DNA from: Nissolia schottii
Taxonomy: Eukaryota > Streptophyta > Magnoliopsida > Fabales > Fabaceae
Length of the DNA: 64,000 nt
Assembly: GCA_003254905.1 (NCBI GenBank)
Contig: QANU01073812.1
Coordinates: 186,583 to 250,582, forward strand
Direction of reading: 5' to 3'
Shown here: positions 1-11,800 of the stretch, piece after piece
How the letters are laid out: each line of letters opens with the position of its first letter
Numbering within the stretch: position 1 is the first letter of the stretch
The notes under the pieces: generated by a model
What the model was told of the DNA's origin: nothing
The model's input: only the letters and a program-made list of their open reading frames with translations
The model's database searches: none
Made by a program: the position numbers and the translations under genes

Positions 1-1425
1 ATTGGATGTCTACTTGGTTAAATAACACCTAGAAGTCAGAACAACAATGCTGAAATTACAGGTTGAATTTGCCACAAAGATTGGGGTGTGATTTCTTCAT
101 CCAAATTTCAAATGAGTCAAACTTTAAGTCTATTTCATGTGGAATTAAAATATCTATAACCTTCATGAAGAAACATTTGGCAAATTCAGCACACAGTTTG
201 CTGCTACGAGCAATCTTCACTGCAACAAACAGAGATCACCTTATCCACATTGAATCATCATTGATTTAGCATCGAGTCAACTCTATTATAGCACCCTTCA
301 TTGCAGTGAACAATTCTTATTCCTCTCTACCTTGTACGAAAATCTAGCTCTAATCCATCTCTACCTCAGATTTCTCTCTCTAAAACCCTTATTCTTGTTA
401 ATTTTCCTATTTTTTCTATTTTATTTATATTTTTACTTTAATATTTTGTTGTAATTAGGCGGTTAATCCCATTGATTAAGCTATAGTTAGTGAAGTCGAT
501 TTCCCCTGCTTAGTTTCTAGGTTGGCTAGAATGGTTCCACCTCCACCTAGTTCCTAGATTAGCAAAGTGAATTCTCCCTCCCTAGGCTATAGTTTGGCGG
601 ATTGGATTACCCCATTTAGTTTATATTATATCTTCGTAGTTTCTTTTACCTTGTGTAAGGTTTTCTAAGGATTGAGGTTTGTTAAGGTTATATACTTTAT
701 TTATGTTCTTATATGATTCTAATTTCTCATACTTACTCCTAGATATGTTATAATTGATGATTATTAATTATCACATTGCTAGTAGTTTGAGTCATGTTGT
801 CATTCCGATATGCATGATTTATGCTAAATTTGGAACGTTTAATTGATTAATTAAATGATACCGATTTGGTACAAAAAGGAATTGGGTAAATTTTAATAAA
901 AATTAGGTTGTGCAATTGGTGCTTAAGCCAATATAAGTTCATAGAACCATGGTTATGAACTAGTTCTTGTGTTGGCTAAAATCTTAATTTGGATTGCGAT
1001 TGTGATTCTGTTAAGTAAAATTGCATTATAATGATACAATGATATAATTAGTCAATCAACCATCAATGAGAACTGAACTTTTTAAGAACGTCGGCACTAA
1101 TCATTAATCCGCAGAACTCCTTACACAGGTAGTTTCAATCAATTGTTTAAAGTTCTACTTGAAACCATAATCCACAAACAAAAATCCCCACTTTTATTAT
1201 TCAAGATTAACTAAAGTTCTTCCTTGAGAGACGACCTGAGTTAGTCCCTATACTACATTTCAATACAGGGAAAACTTAGCTTTATAAATTCAATTTGACA
1301 TTACATTAAAATCAAACAACATTTTAGTGCGCATTCAGTCGACATAGGCAATGAAGGGTGAACAAAATTAATCTCACACTTACTTACATTTGCATCTACA
1401 GAAGAAGTCATATCAGATACTATTG
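1..1425. other. Intergenic, old repeat-like DNA
   Basis: No gene could be supported. AT-rich sequence with short partly repeated phrases at about 460-620. It is the left flank of the solo LTR that starts at 1431, and joins in sense to the flank beginning at 5471. The 68-aa frame at 63-269 has no recognisable domain. Confidence 0.4.
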
Positions 1426-1430
1426 TACCA
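1426..1430. repeat. Target site duplication TACCA, left copy
   Basis: Matches the copy at 5471-5475 flanking the 4-kb solo LTR. Confidence 0.5.
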
Positions 1431-4400
1431 CGTAACATCTTGCATTTTTACAGAACATAAACACAATATTTTCTGCTAGACAGTAATTAATAATTATTTA
1501 ATAATTATGCATAATATTGAACCATACATTCATAGTACATTATTTAAATAATGATATTTTTCTGGTCATGTCGATTTCAAAAGTTTCGTCGGATTGACAA
1601 TTGGAGTTACGGTTTAGAATTGAGCCCGCTAGCCTGCGGGGCCCACTCTGTCTCTGTCTGAGGTTCCCCAAAGACCAGATACCCTTGGGAACCCACTCCC
1701 ATAATAATTCTAAATAAATAATTTATTTTGGTCTTGATACGATAAAAATCGATAAATTAGTTGTTTTCTAGTTTTTCTAGCACACAATGATTGGCGCACC
1801 AGACGAACTAAAGATATTTTCCGCTCAATCAACAACATTTATGACCCCCATCAGCTCTTGTTGGAATCCGTGGCTGACGCTCTCTCTTTTCTCTAAATTC
1901 CTCTTCTATATGCTATCACATTACTCACTTGTTTCATTTCAAATTAAAGTTGAAAAACCCTCCAAAAGCTCTCATCTTTTCTCTAAGATAGGAGAAGAAA
2001 ATTTTAGACATCACTCTCTCCTCTTCTCCTCTCTAGCTGTGACCTTCCCCTCACCCTCAAAAACTTCTCAAATCATCCTACACTCTTCACAAAAAAAAAG
2101 AGATCCCTCATCCTTTTCTTCAAGAACATAAGCTTTGTTCTAAGCAAAGGTGGACTTTCCTTGCATGTTTCTTTCTGTTTTTCCTTACATGTAACTGATT
2201 TCAACCATATGATATTCTCCTCTTCTTGCTTGTCACGAAAACGGGTTTTTTGTTTGCATGCATGTATGAAAAAAAATGGGTTTTATGGGTTTTCTAGAGC
2301 ATAAAACACTTCCAATGCTCATGCATATTAAAAATAATTATGGATTCAGTCTCTCCATGATTTTTCCTTCAAGAAAACACATATTTTGGGACCATCTAAG
2401 ACCCTTAGCATTTCATCCATGATAGGGTCTCATAGGTCTCCTATGTGTTTGGTCACCTTGTGTTGTTCTTGAGTTTTCTATTGTAGAAACCGAGTTTTCC
2501 CATGAGTCTTAGACACAGTTTGGCTTTGCATGTTTGGTGTGTTTTATGTAAAATAATTTTCTTATGATGTTCACCACAAAATGGGTTTTTGGGTTGCTCG
2601 CATGTGTGAAAAAATGGGTTTTCTTGCAAAAATATATGTGTTCTTGCATGTGTTGTTAGTCCCTTTGGTTTCCTATGTTGTTTCCCCTAATTAAAATTGG
2701 TTTTCCACCGTTGGAATTGTAGGTATAGATTTGGTTTTGTAGTGTCCCTCAAGGTTTTCCAATGTTGTTTTTATTTCTCTTGTTGTTCTTGAGTTTCCGC
2801 CTAACTCTAAACAGGTTTTGTGAATGGATTTGGCTTTTAAATTATGTTTTTCTCTAAAATATAAGTTGCTTACATTTTTGATTAAAAACTCTTCCTTAGT
2901 TTATTTTTAATATCTAAGCCTACATTTAGTCTCTTGAGCGGATTCTAAACCATCTTTGTGAAATAGGTTTTTGGTCAAAAAGTGAGTTTATGATAGGTTA
3001 TATTTTCCTTGAGTATCAATTGGTTTCCATGAGCTTTTTTAGGGTAAGGCTTGTTTGATAAGAAGTAATTATGTTTTAAAACACTAATAAGGTTTTGAAC
3101 AAGTTTTATGACAAGAGATTTTGACAAGAAAATCAAGTGTGTGATTTTGTGTATTGTTTTAATGAGTTCCAGCCTATTGTTGTTCCTTAAGGTTAGAGTT
3201 TGTGATTTCAACATGCATTGGTGTTTTTGTGTTCCTTGGTTAATATAAACATAAATTTGTTAGGAATCTACGGTGAAAAAATTGATCCGATGAGCCCATG
3301 TGTAGGTTGTATGACCCGATGAGTTTTTTCATGTTGAGTATTTGAGTATCTAATCCTTGTGTACGAGTGTGTCTTTAAGGATGAAACCCTAAAGATAGGA
3401 AACGACGCCACATTACGCTTGGTTTGAGTTTGGTTCACGTGGGAAAGTCATTTTTTGTGGATCTCGTGTTCATTATAAGAATTCATATCTGTAGCATGGA
3501 GTACTGTGAGTAGGGTTCATATTATATATATAACTGTGTACAAAAAATTATTTTCATAGTTATATTATGTTAAAAAAATGATTGTTTATGTTCTTTATTT
3601 GATTGATTATGTTTATGACCGTTCTGACGATATTTATTCTTGTATGTTGACAACTGTTGCACGTATATGCTTCGTAATATATTATGTTCACATGTTCATT
3701 TTCTATCATACGCTGTTGAGTATGCATACATGTGATTATATCGTCATTTTTGCATTAGTGTGTTATAAGTTATGAATGAAATGAATGATTATGAAAGGAA
3801 TGATTATGAAAGGAAATGATTATGAAAGATAAGTTATGTCCTCTTTGAGAAAACTACTCCATAAGATTGTTAATAACACACTTAATCGAACAAAGACCCA
3901 TCATTAATGTGATTGGGGCTTCCTTTCTTGGGAAACGTATCCTCTAGGCCTTAGTTGGATGCGGGTTACCTCGACGCCCTGTTTGGTTTAGAGGGTTGTG
4001 TGCTGTTGGTCCAGGCACACGTAGAGGAGAAAAATTCCTTCAATTATTTACTGATTGGATCAGATTATATTATGTGGTTTGCTACCACAGATTGAGCTCA
4101 ACTTCACTTTATTTTTGTATGTCCTCAGATGGTTGAAGTTGTCTCAGGCATATTGAAAAGTAAAACATAAATAACATATGTTCTTGGACAGTTGAAGCTT
4201 TCCAAGGCATAATTAATGCATAAGATGACCCTATGCATGACATTTATTATCATGTGCATTTTATGTTATTATTATGATTATGCCTGTTACTTCGGTTCAT
4301 AAATGTGGATGTTAGGTTAAAGGAAACACTAAGGTAATATGTAACCATTCGGATTCAAATGAACTTTGATGTATGCTCACTTAGAGACGACCCGAACGGC

Positions 4401-5139
4401 TAGAACCTTATCCAATCACACTTAGCATGATGCATAGGAACCCCACTAAGGAAATTCATTTTCTCATTCCCTCCGCATTTGGTTCTAGATTTCAATGCTG
4501 CCAACATGGATAGCGGGATTAGGACCTCGGACATTAGGAGCATTAAGATTGATCCCATTTAGGGTGTACTCGTTGTGGTCGCTGCCTACGCGATGGAGTA
4601 TGAGATAATGGTCGTGGACATGGTCGATGCTTCCATTACACCCAAGTTGATACACCGGATTCAGGAGTTGCTTCCCCTCATGATGTTGACCCTATGGTTC
4701 CTCTACCTTCACCCTCATTGCTCGTTGTTGATAATGTTGTTGACGAGTTTAAGGAGTCTAATCCAGAAGAGGTCGTGGTACCTCAGTTTCGTGGCCCTCC
4801 TTAATGCATTGGTAATGCACGAAGCCATTGTAAGGCTTTTTAGCATGCGCCCGAAGAGTGCAATCAGTGTTTTTCCTTCGGGTTGCGGGATGAGACAATA
4901 CTTTTCTCTAGAGGACGCTTTGATGACTTGAGAGTGGCAGTGACATTGCCATGTTTAGTTATCCCCTCTTATCGCTTTCCTGGATATTATTTAGGTGTTT
5001 TGGATTTTGTTGTTATGACGAGCTAGCATGTGTTGAGCTCCCTGTCTTTCATTTTGGGTATTATATTTATGTTTATTCTATGATGATGCCCTACGTGGCA
5101 TTGTGGATATTGTGATGATGAATTGATATTGTTTTGCTA

Positions 5140-5202
<63 letters not shown>

Positions 5203-5470
5203 CAATTTGTGTACTTGAGGTACATTTAGTTTATGATTAGTATGTTTGACCGGTTATCGTTATGCCTATCGCCATCTAAAGTTATTTCAAGAAAATAAAG
5301 TATCACTTTGTATGACTCAAGTTTTTAAACTCAGGAGTTTTTTTCGCAAAAGTTCAAAATTCTCCATATTTTTCAATTAAGTATTTTATAAAAGTAGGTC
5401 TCAAGTTAAGCAAAAGCTAAAGCGAGCATTAATTACGACTTAAGCGTAATTAGTTAGCTAGAGTGTTACA
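1431..5470. mobile_element. Solo LTR, about 4.0 kb, probably Tekay/Del-type Ty3/gypsy
   Basis: The right end reads GTGTTACA followed by TACCA. The left end reads TACCA followed by CGTAACATC, the near mirror image of the right end with the usual first T changed to C. The 5-bp direct repeat TACCA at 1426-1430 and 5471-5475 fits an LTR-element target duplication. No gag or pol coding and no second LTR lie between, so a solo LTR left by recombination is the simplest reading. LTRs this long are known in the Tekay/Del chromovirus lineage; the lineage call is inference. An (ATT)n microsatellite lies near its right end. Confidence 0.55.
5139..5200. repeat. (ATT)n microsatellite
   Basis: About 62 bp of uninterrupted TAT/ATT triplets inside the solo LTR. 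Confidence 0.95.
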
Positions 5471-5475
5471 TACCA
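5471..5475. repeat. Target site duplication TACCA, right copy
   Basis: Matches 1426-1430. The match continues one more base (C), which may be chance. Confidence 0.5.
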
Positions 5476-7091
5476 CTTCGCAAATGCATAAAATAAGTAA
5501 GACACAAGAATCTCTACATCAAATTCTCACAAGCAATGTCCCACTGGGTGTGCCAATTTGTTCTATGGTATATTTGGTCAATAAAAAGTTAAAGACCCTT
5601 CACCACAAGATTTGATTCTAAATATCTTAATTTGGAAAATCAAAGTCAATTCTCCAAATAAGTGAGTTCATTTAGCAAGTATACTTGTTTAGAATAATAG
5701 TATGGAAAATGAAAACTCGAGAGATAGAAAATATGTGAGCAGATCAAAGTATTGAAAGAAGGAGATAAAGAACAAGCTTTGGTTAAAATAGAATAAGTAT
5801 AAAGTACAACGAGATTGAAACAAAGAACAAAAATTGAAAAAGCTAATCCTAGATATTGAAATTACAGAAAGCAAGTAAATGTAGGAAATTACTTGATTTC
5901 CTCGTAAACTCGTGCGTCATTGGGACTTTGAGTGTGTATGAGGAATTACAAATGCAAAATCTGAAAACCAATACTACACTAAGTGTGTCTATTTATAGAA
6001 AATGGTCTCCGTGCATGCTTGCCACTTGTCCTTGGTGCGGTTGAGGTCCGTAATCTCCACTCCATGTTGCTGAGTGCTCATTCTTAAAATCTCCAAGTAA
6101 CTTTTTTCTAGTTAACTTCTTCATTTTGGCTCCAAATAACTTTCATGCATTTAAAATTCTAATTTAAATTATGGAACTAACAATTATTTTCATCACTAGA
6201 TTGTTCGCCGTCCTTAAAGTTATTACTTTGCCCTTACTTGTCCCAAAAATCCCAAGTTCTTGAATTGGTCACTTCTTTACCATCCACTCTGAGAAAAATT
6301 TGTTTCTTCTCAGATAACTAAATAAGTTGACAATTATTTTAAGACCCTAAACTTCTAGGGTTGACTGTATTAATTTTCGCTAACAAGAGGGTCACCGAAG
6401 CTCCTTCTAATCCTTTGACCACTCTTATACCCTTCTTTTACTTAAATACCCTTATGAGGTGAGTCCCTTTTGCCTCTTTGATCTCCTCAACCCATTTTTG
6501 GTATAACATTACTTTTACAATTTTTTTTAGACTAAAATGTAAACACAAATGGTCAACTATCCCACTGTTAAATGTAGTTTCTAGTTATATTTTGTTACTA
6601 TTGATCACCTCAACTGTCTTTCTTATTTCTGATACACTTATGAGTAGTATTTATCTTTTTAACAATTATAATTAATTCAATACATGAAAGGTCAACGTAT
6701 GTGTGTGTACATACATATCATATCTTTGGTGCATGGGTGGTTTGCATTTAATTCAACCATGTTCAATACTTGCCCAACCTAGCCTGAACTATAAGCGACC
6801 TCGACCCACACTATACTATTTGACACCAACACTCCCTTACATCCCACATCGTCAAAAAATTATTACTCCCATATCACTTTCATTTCCTTGGATAATACTC
6901 ATTTTGGTCAGTAAAAGTGTAAATTCGAGTCACTTTGGTCATTGAAATTCAAAAATTAACTTTTTAATCCTTGAAATTGTAAGTTGTAAGTAAAATTAGT
7001 CTCTCAGTTCATTATCATTACTATAGTGTCACGTTTTCGTTGATTTATCACATTAAAAGCGACAATAAAAACAATTGAGATGAGTTGTAGT
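5476..7091. other. Intergenic, no gene seen
   Basis: AT-rich DNA without a convincing coding frame. It continues the sequence interrupted by the solo LTR. Short frames near 5689-6044 and 6478-6945 show no domain. Confidence 0.4.
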
Positions 7092-7448
7092 TAGGGGTGG
7101 GAACAAACCAGGCTTGTTAACTGTTATAGGCCAACTTTCTTAGCCTGACCTGGAGTCTGTCAGGCCGCCCTGTTCATTCAATGAGACTCGATCCCAAGAC
7201 CTCTGTCATTCACAAAAATGTCTTATCCACTAGACTAGCATTACTTTTTGGAACATTTTATGCAATCATATTTATTAATATAATTTTATTATTTAATTTT
7301 TCTTTTTAAAGAAACCTTAATCTAAAGAGTCCCTAGGACTCTCCCACACTCACACTCTCATCTCATCTGAATAATGTGAGAGAGCTTTGCTAACATTTTT
7401 CTTTTTGTTTTTTGTTGGTAAAATGTCATATATGGCATTTGACCAACA
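7092..7448 (-). repeat. Dispersed foldback repeat with tRNA-like promoter boxes, copy 1
   Basis: Closely resembles 22796-23176 and, inverted, 23698-23960. On the minus strand it holds an A-box-like TAGTCTAGTGG (7227-7237) and, 33 bases on, a B-box-like GATCGAGTC (7185-7193), as in tRNA-derived pol III promoters. Its right end is an imperfect palindrome (7414-7447), suggesting the tip of a foldback whose second arm is lost here. Confidence 0.6.
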
Positions 7449-8100
7449 AAAAATAAATAGTAAACATATGAGTATATATGAGTAAACAAGCCTGTCATAA
7501 AAATAGTAATTATAATAAATGAAGTTGCAATAACAACTGAGATTTGTAGTTCAAAATTTTGTCACAATCATACTGTTAATCTTTGGTGTTACCACACAAA
7601 TTCTATTGTTATCACATTCTCATTTAATGCAAAAACTTAGTGAAAACATGATACAATAATGATAATGAATTGAGCAACAAATTTAACTAACAACTTACAA
7701 TTTAAAAAATTAAAAAATTAATTTTAAATATCAAAATGACTCAATTTAATACTTTCAAGACCAAAATAAACATTTCTCCAATTTTTTTTACCTTATAACA
7801 AGGCTTAACCCTCCGCTACACGTGTAACTTGCACGACACTTCATCCAAAGAAAAACGGCTTGCGGCTGCTGTTACTGTTAGTGTGTTAGTAGCATAGCCA
7901 CGTCGCGTGGCACCAGAGGCCCAACGCGCCACTGGGTCCCATCACGTTTATCCATTTGTCTTCTCGTCCCTTCCCAAAGATCGTGGCGACAATTTCTATT
8001 TTCCCGATTATTATTATTTTTTTCATTTTTATATATATTATTTATATTTATTTCTACATTTTTCGGACAGTTTCTTTTTTGCGAAACTCATCGCCACTTT
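7449..8100. other. Intergenic and upstream region of the PHD/GNAT gene
   Basis: AT-rich; no gene seen. The last 200 bases become more GC-rich, as expected near a plant promoter. Confidence 0.4.

Positions 8101-8101
<1 letters not shown>

Positions 8102-8137
<36 letters not shown>
8102..8137 (+). repeat. (CT)18 microsatellite in the promoter/5' UTR of the PHD/GNAT gene
   Basis: Eighteen CT units about 685 bases before the start codon. CT/GA tracts are common near plant transcription starts, where GAGA-binding factors may act; a regulatory role here is inference. Confidence 0.9.
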
Positions 8138-8142
<5 letters not shown>

Positions 8143-8821
8143 AAAAAGTTGAAATCTCGTTCTCAACCGCGAACCAAGCTTTTCGCTTCAGTTCGTTGCC
8201 GCTCTCGGCTTTTCGTTCTGCAAACCAAACCCTAACTCTCACGATTCCACTTTATCTGTTCTTGAATATCGTATAGAGCATAGTTCAGCGCTCTTCGCCA
8301 ATCTCAGATCTGTTAATTTTGGACTCGATTCGAAGCGGTTCGAGCTTCTGCTAGGATTTCCCATTAATTTGTAGGGATTCAGAGGCTCTTTTTGGATTTG
8401 AATTTTCCTTTCTTTTAGAATTTTTGAATTAGTATGCGGTTTCAGGTGGTTTTGTTATTGTTGTTGAAGTTCTTGTTGCCTTTTCAAATTAAATTAAACG
8501 GTTAAGCGGTTATTGTTGATTCAAACGCGCGTTCAGGAACTTCTTGGACGCGTGAATTGTATTCTTGAATTATTGGCTGATATTTTTATTTTTATTTTTG
8601 TTTCTATTTTGGTGTTTTTCAGTGTGCAGAGCTGTGAGTTGATTCAAAACCCGTGTTTCTAATTCTGGATTTTGTGTTTAGGGCGTTGATTATTACACGA
8701 ATTTCAAGTGAAGTTGGAAATCCACGTCCGCCTCCAGTTTCTTCGTGAATGCTGTGCGGCAGTGTTGCTTTTCAGATAGTTACCACGTTCGAATTAGCAG
8801 AGGCTTTGTTATTTGATTTTG

Positions 8822-11800
8822 ATGGGAGAAGAAGCGGTATGTATGCAAGCATTAGCAGATGGAACGAGGGAAAAAAAGGAGGAATCTAGGACGGAACTGA
8901 AGCGTGATTTCGACCAATGCGTTGTTGCTGATGCAACTGAGCCTTATCGTTCTCCCAATAAGAAACAAGTTAAGGAAGTTTCCCTTGATGAATTGCGCTC
9001 TGAGGTTTCCAACCCAAACACTTCCCCTACTGAGAATGCGTTAGCTTTTCAAGATATCAGTAGCCAGCCGAACGAATCGCCGAATGCTAATCACCCCGAA
9101 TGCGGGGAACTAACGTCCACCTGTTTGGGGAATTCAAGCTCTGATGAGACCTTAAGCGACGAAGCTGGTGATCAGAACAATAACAATGCTTTTCGGAACG
9201 ATAAGGATGCGAGTAGCGTGGCTGCAAGTAGCGCAGAGGCAATGACGTCCTGTGTTGTGCTGGAAATCCCCAAGCATGCTAGTTCATCTGGGATTAGAAA
9301 GATTACTTTTAAGTTCAGTAAGAAGAAGGAGGACTATGATTACCAATTGTCTGATCCTACATATCATTCTGCTCGCTTTGCTGATGTCAATCCCTATGGC
9401 TTTCATGGGGATGATGAAGAATACATGGCAAGGGGGTCGTTAGAAGGCCCCTGTGGAATGGGATATGATCGAAATGGAGATTTGGACTTGTACAGTCGCA
9501 ATATGGAATTGAAGATGTTGAAGAAGGTAGTCCCCAACTACTTCCCTACGAATGTCAAGAAGCTGTTATCAACTGGTATACTTGACGGAGCTGCAGTGAA
9601 ATATATTTACAATCCGAGCAAGGTAAAGAGCACACAAGCATTCATCGTCCTTTCTTATATATTTGTGCTGGGTTTCTCCTCACTTTCTGAAGTTATTGTC
9701 AGGTTGAGCTGCCTGGGATTATTAATGGTGGCGGATATTTGTGTGGCTGTTCAATGTGTAATTACTCCAAAGTAAGATATGTGCACTGTTTCTTGTGACA
9801 GTTGGAGGTTTTGTTATCCATTTACAAGCTAACAGCATCTTAATTTTTAGGTTCTTAGTGCTTATGAGTTCGAGCAACATGCTGGTGCCAAGACTAGACA
9901 TCCAAATAATCATATATACCTAGAGAATGGAAGGCCAATATATAGTATTATACAAGAAATAAAAACTTCTCCGCTCAGCGTACTAGATGAGGTCATAAAG
10001 AACGTGGCTGGTTCCTCTGTCAACGAGGAGTCCTTCCTGCTTTGGAAAGGTGATACTTTTTTCTCTGGCTTATAAATGCATTTTAGGAGGCTAGATGGGT
10101 TCATTTCTTCCAACAATATATTTTCTTGAGGGGATAAAAAACCATAATGGGATGTGTGTTGGGCAAATGTGATACTTTTTTTGGTTTTGAATTTTGGTTG
10201 GCCAGTCGTTGGTAGAATCTCAAAAGGCTATACTAATATCTATTCTAATATTGTCAAGATTTCTTTCTTATCAAGTATTTTACTTTTCTCCAATGTTTTC
10301 ACTGTCATTTCCTTCCCCATCCAAGTCATCTTTGATCTTAGTGATATTGTTCACACATTGCATCTTCAGTGGACTGACCTTAGACTTGAGTTTCTAATGT
10401 CCTTTTTTGGGTTAAGTTTCCTATTTTTTTTTTATTTGAAGTTAAAACAGCATCAGTTGGTCATCTGATTCGATGTTTTAATTTCGGCTGCCATCTGACC
10501 CTGTATATTTTTAGTAGCCCTTACGATAAGCCCACATTCTGTGATATTAAGATAGTAGGGTTTATGCAAGTATTATTAAGCTTATCATTGATTCTTATAG
10601 GTATTTTTTTCAATCGTAGCATTTTTTTTCAGTTGGCCTTAATTTGTGTTGGATACATATTTGTCACCTTTTCTATGGTATTGAATAGTTAATTCATCAT
10701 AGATAGTAGATACAAAAAATATATTCCTTGAGATTTTCTCCTTGTCTATTTTGATGGAGTTAACCCATTAGCTTATCCTCTAGGAGATTATCATTGCAAA
10801 GATCCGGGAAGGAATAGGGATGTAAAATATAAAGTAACTTGTGCATGTTTTATGCTCCAACTTGCATGAGAAGATACATTAAGCATATGGATGCAGATTC
10901 TTCATAGCAATATTAAGATTTCTCTTAATTTTTTATTTTCCATGCATTGTGCAGAAAGTATTCTACAGAGCAATGGGAGAGCTCATGGTTATAAAAATTC
11001 TGGCACCAAGCTCACTGGCATGCCTCATAAAAACATATGGTAAACAGAATTAATCCCCCCCCCCCTCCACACACAATAAAAAACAAAAATGGCTGCACAC
11101 CTTCTTTGTGCTGTTATTTGGATGTGCCTTCAAAATGTTGCTTCTGATGGCTATGGATGCAGTTGTTCATTCGCCTATCTGTTGCTTTTTTCTGCCTGTT
11201 TAGTCGATTTGGACATTAGCATTGGCACTGGCATTATATTATTTGATGATAAACAGAACATGTCTGAATTTTAGCCCCACCACAAGTTGTTGTCTGTGCA
11301 TTTATTTTATTTACTTTGTTAATGGTAAAGGAACTTTTTGTCAAATGTCATACTTTGATGGTTACCCACAATCAGTAATTTTTTGTTCATTGGAGCTTAA
11401 ATATCTCAGGCTTTGTTTCTGTGATGTGTTTACTCACTTCTCTAAAGCACGTGAACAGGTACATTTTTTTTTGGAAGAATAAAGCCTTATTAATGGTGTT
11501 TTATCCAGAAAAAAAAAGGTCTTATTAATGGTCGTTTCTAGAATAAAATAATTTCTTTAGTTAATTAGTTAATTATCCCTGATTTTTTAGTAGTCCATTG
11601 ATTTGAGGATTTGTGACTTCGTGTTTGTTGAATTGAACTTTATCAGATATTTCACAATTATGCATTTATGGGTTTTGTTAAAGGATAACAGTTGAATTCT
11701 CACCCGGGTGTTTTTATGGTGTTCCATGAGTGCCAACAACTTAATTTTTGCATCTTTTGTTGATTTTCTTTTTCTTTCTTGTTTTGCATTCTGGAATGTT

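Noticed and set aside
1787..2131. 114-codon frame in the left region
   Set aside because: Ser/Phe-rich, no domain, inside a solo LTR.
4575..4931. 118-codon frame
   Set aside because: Inside the same solo LTR; no similarity recognised and composition atypical of a gene.
7092..7448. A true tRNA gene
   Set aside because: A and B boxes are present but no cloverleaf (no acceptor stem or anticodon arm) could be drawn, so it is at most tRNA-derived.
7907..8152. Open frames of 60-80 codons on both strands over the CT repeat
   Set aside because: They are produced by the (CT)n microsatellite and lie in the promoter/5' UTR of the PHD/GNAT gene.
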